7,438 bases of DNA. It comes from Chloroflexota bacterium. Lineage in GTDB: Bacteria > Chloroflexota > Limnocylindria > QHBO01. The notes under the pieces were generated by a model. The model worked only from the letters and a program-made list of their open reading frames with translations. It did not search any database and was not told where the DNA came from. This document shows positions 6,212 to 7,438 of this stretch, one piece after another (the stretch's first letter is position 1; each line of letters starts with the position of its first letter). Position numbers and translations under genes: made by a program. The stretch is from the NCBI GenBank assembly GCA_005880165.1, contig VBJP01000047.1, positions 1 through 7,438 on the forward strand, given 5' to 3'.

Positions 6212-6224
6212 CGCGGGACCTGGC

Positions 6225-6773
6225 TCAGGCCGGGGATTTGCGGCTCAACCGGTCGGCAAGGCCACCAATGGTGAGCGCCAGGCCGAGGGCGATGATCCCC
6301 AGCGCTCCCACCAGGCGGAATGCCTCACCCCCGAATGCCGTGGAGAGCGCCAGGTAGGCGATCACCGATCCTGCTGCGACGCCCGAGCCGATCCACTTGA
6401 AGGCCGGCGCGTCGGCGATCCAACCGGCGGCGTACATGCCGATGCCGAAGCTGAAGGGGACCACCGTCCAGAGGTACGACCAGTCGCCCCATCGGTCGTT
6501 CAGGCTGCTGAACAGCAGGGCCACTCCAGCCCCCAGCAGCAGCGCGCCCGGGATGGCCATGCCGGCGCGCAGACGGCGGTGCTGCCGGCGTCCGATCAGC
6601 GCCGGACCGATAAAGAAGAGCGAGAGCACGACCAGGACGAGCGGCCAGTAGGCCAGCCAGCCGCCCTCGACGCCCATTCTGCTCAGCCAGTCACCGATCC
6701 ATCCCGCCGAGAGCACCAGCAGCCCTATGATCAGCAGCATCAGGCCGGCGCCCAGCTCGATCGTGCGGCTCAC
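6225..6773 (-). CDS. Six-helix integral membrane protein, unknown function
   Basis: A 182-residue protein with six hydrophobic segments at about 7-26, 40-61, 71-91, 99-120, 127-146 and 152-171, and a basic loop GRRQHRRLR at 61-69 that should face the cytoplasm. The segment YWPLVLVVLSLFFIG (42-56) recalls the WP-containing helix of LiaI/LiaF-type (DUF5668) membrane domains, which occur in envelope-stress sensors. This is a weak resemblance, not an assignment. The GTG start at 6773 is chosen because a TATACT box ends 6 bases upstream and the first helix would be cut by later starts. Its stop lies 13 bases from the stop of the convergent peptidase gene, and it is divergent from the acylase-family gene, so it is probably a single-gene transcript. 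Confidence 0.82.
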   Translation of the reverse strand: MSRTIELGAGLMLLIIGLLVLSAGWIGDWLSRMGVEGGWLAYWPLVLVVLSLFFIGPALIGRRQHRRLRAGMAIPGALLLGAGVALLFSSLNDRWGDWSYLWTVVPFSFGIGMYAAGWIADAPAFKWIGSGVAAGSVIAYLALSTAFGGEAFRLVGALGIIALGLALTIGGLADRLSRKSPA

Positions 6774-6779
6774 CCGCCG

Positions 6780-6785
6780 AGTATA
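6780..6785 (-). promoter_or_regulatory. -10 box TATACT, leaderless-type promoter of the six-helix membrane protein gene
   Basis: TATACT on the minus strand is the closest match to the consensus TATAAT in the window. Six bases (6779-6774) separate it from the GTG at 6773. No matching -35 box is visible at 16-18 bases. Confidence 0.6.
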
Positions 6786-6814
6786 GGTTCGCGTTTTTGG
6801 CGCCAGGGTCAGCG

Positions 6815-6820
6815 TAGGCT
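6815..6820 (+). promoter_or_regulatory. Candidate -10 box TAGGCT of the penicillin-acylase family gene
   Basis: TAGGCT is followed by 9 bases and the ATG at 6830, again without a Shine-Dalgarno sequence. The spacing is longer than the 7 bases seen at three other starts, so this is the weakest of the leaderless-type boxes. Confidence 0.42.
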
Positions 6821-6829
6821 TGGCCGGAC

Positions 6830-7438
6830 ATGGCCGGTGTCGCGTGGCCCCGCATCCTCCTCCGCCTCCTGGGTCGCCGGCTGCCGCGGGTGCGCGGCCG
6901 GATCCGGGCGGCTGGCCTGGAGCGGCCGCTGACCATCCGGCGCGATCGTTGGGGAATCCCCCATGTCGACGCGCAACGCGCCAGCGACGCCTGGTTCGGC
7001 CTAGGCTTCTGCCACGCCCAGGACCGCGCCTTCCAGCTCGAGCTGCTGCTCCGCGTGGGTTCGGGGACGCTCGCCGAGCTCATCGGGCCCGAGGGTCTGT
7101 CCATCGATCAGATCAGCCGTCGTCTCGGCTTCCGGCGCACGGCGGAGGTGAAGCTCGAGGCCATCGGTCCCGAGATCAGAGAGGTGCTCGAAGCCTACGC
7201 GGGCGGCATCAACCAGGGACTGGGGCGCGGGCTCAAACGGCCGCCTCACGAGTTCGCCCTGCTCAGGCGAGCGCCGAGCCCTTGGACGGCCCTCGACGTC
7301 CTGTGTTTCGTCGGCCTGCAGGCCTTCTCGCTATCGAGCAACTGGGATGTCGAGCTGGCGCGGCTGAAGATCCTGACCGATGACGGGCCGGACGCGGTGG
7401 CTGCCCTGGATCCGGGCTATCCGGGCTGGCTGCCGGTG
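6830..7438 (+). CDS. Penicillin acylase (peptidase S45, Ntn hydrolase) family protein, N-terminal part
   Basis: The first 203 residues of a gene that runs off the right edge. Enzymes of this family hydrolyse amide bonds, for example in beta-lactams or acyl-homoserine lactones, after self-cleavage of a precursor into alpha and beta chains. The visible part matches the alpha chain: RRDRWGIPHVDA (37-48), GFCHAQDRAFQLELLLR with GSGTLAELIG (59-86), SIDQISRRLGF (91-101), EAYAGGIN (121-128), then PPHEFALL and PSPWTALD (138-156) and FSLSSNWDVELAR (166-178). The catalytic Ser that begins the beta chain lies beyond the window. The N-terminus is Arg-rich (RILLRLLGRRLPRVRGR, about 8-24) with no recognisable signal peptide, unusual because many members are exported. 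The ATG is favoured because it precedes the alpha-chain homology by about 35 residues and a TAGGCT box lies upstream. The substrate is not predictable. Confidence 0.9.
   Translation, partial: MAGVAWPRILLRLLGRRLPRVRGRIRAAGLERPLTIRRDRWGIPHVDAQRASDAWFGLGFCHAQDRAFQLELLLRVGSGTLAELIGPEGLSIDQISRRLGFRRTAEVKLEAIGPEIREVLEAYAGGINQGLGRGLKRPPHEFALLRRAPSPWTALDVLCFVGLQAFSLSSNWDVELARLKILTDDGPDAVAALDPGYPGWLPV

Noticed and set aside
6212..6224. Possible short hairpin (CCTG...CAGG, around 6218-6228) as a terminator between convergent genes
   Set aside because: The stem is only about four base pairs with no T run, too weak to call a terminator.

Overview
This window is a compact, very GC-rich stretch (about 70% by eye) of an ordinary bacterial chromosome. 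It holds eight protein genes plus one 35-codon gene. There are no RNA genes, insertion sequences, CRISPR repeats or phage genes that I can see, and no gap between genes exceeds about 150 bases. High GC, GTG starts, promoters placed directly in front of start codons and the gene families together suggest a Chloroflexota or Actinomycetota-like lineage. My best guess is an uncultured soil or groundwater Chloroflexota, which is inference and not provable from this DNA.

Layout. At 2-529 (+) is the C-terminal part of a protein with a long Thr/Pro/Ser-rich linker. Its stop interlocks in a CTAG tetramer with the stop of a convergent ornithine cyclodeaminase/mu-crystallin family oxidoreductase (526-1518, -). 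That gene is divergent from a four-helix membrane protein (1559-2023, +). A 35-residue single-pass membrane protein lies at 2076-2183 (-). Next comes a tight three-gene plus-strand unit: a cysteinyl-tRNA-synthetase/MshC-like cysteine ligase (2325-3614), a five-helix membrane protein (3611-4198, ATGA overlap) and an S9 family serine peptidase (4205-6211, 6-base gap). A six-helix membrane protein follows (6225-6773, -), divergent from the start of a penicillin-acylase (Ntn hydrolase) family protein (6830 to the window edge, +).

Two things stand out. First, the cysteine ligase mixes features. Its first signature loop, its 429-residue length and its missing anticodon-binding tail resemble MshC of mycothiol synthesis. 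Its zinc site keeps the fourth ligand (Glu242) typical of a real cysteinyl-tRNA synthetase. Second, five of the six starts that follow an intergenic region have a TANNNT box (TAGACT, TAGGAT, TAGAAT, TATACT, TAGGCT) ending 6-9 bases before the start codon, exactly 7 bases in three of them. That is the layout expected of leaderless mRNAs. The 35-residue gene differs: it has a Shine-Dalgarno-like GGGAG and a TAGAAT box farther upstream.

How the genes work together is only partly visible. The ligase, membrane protein and peptidase are probably co-transcribed, but no shared pathway is evident. The other genes look like independent single units in divergent or convergent pairs.
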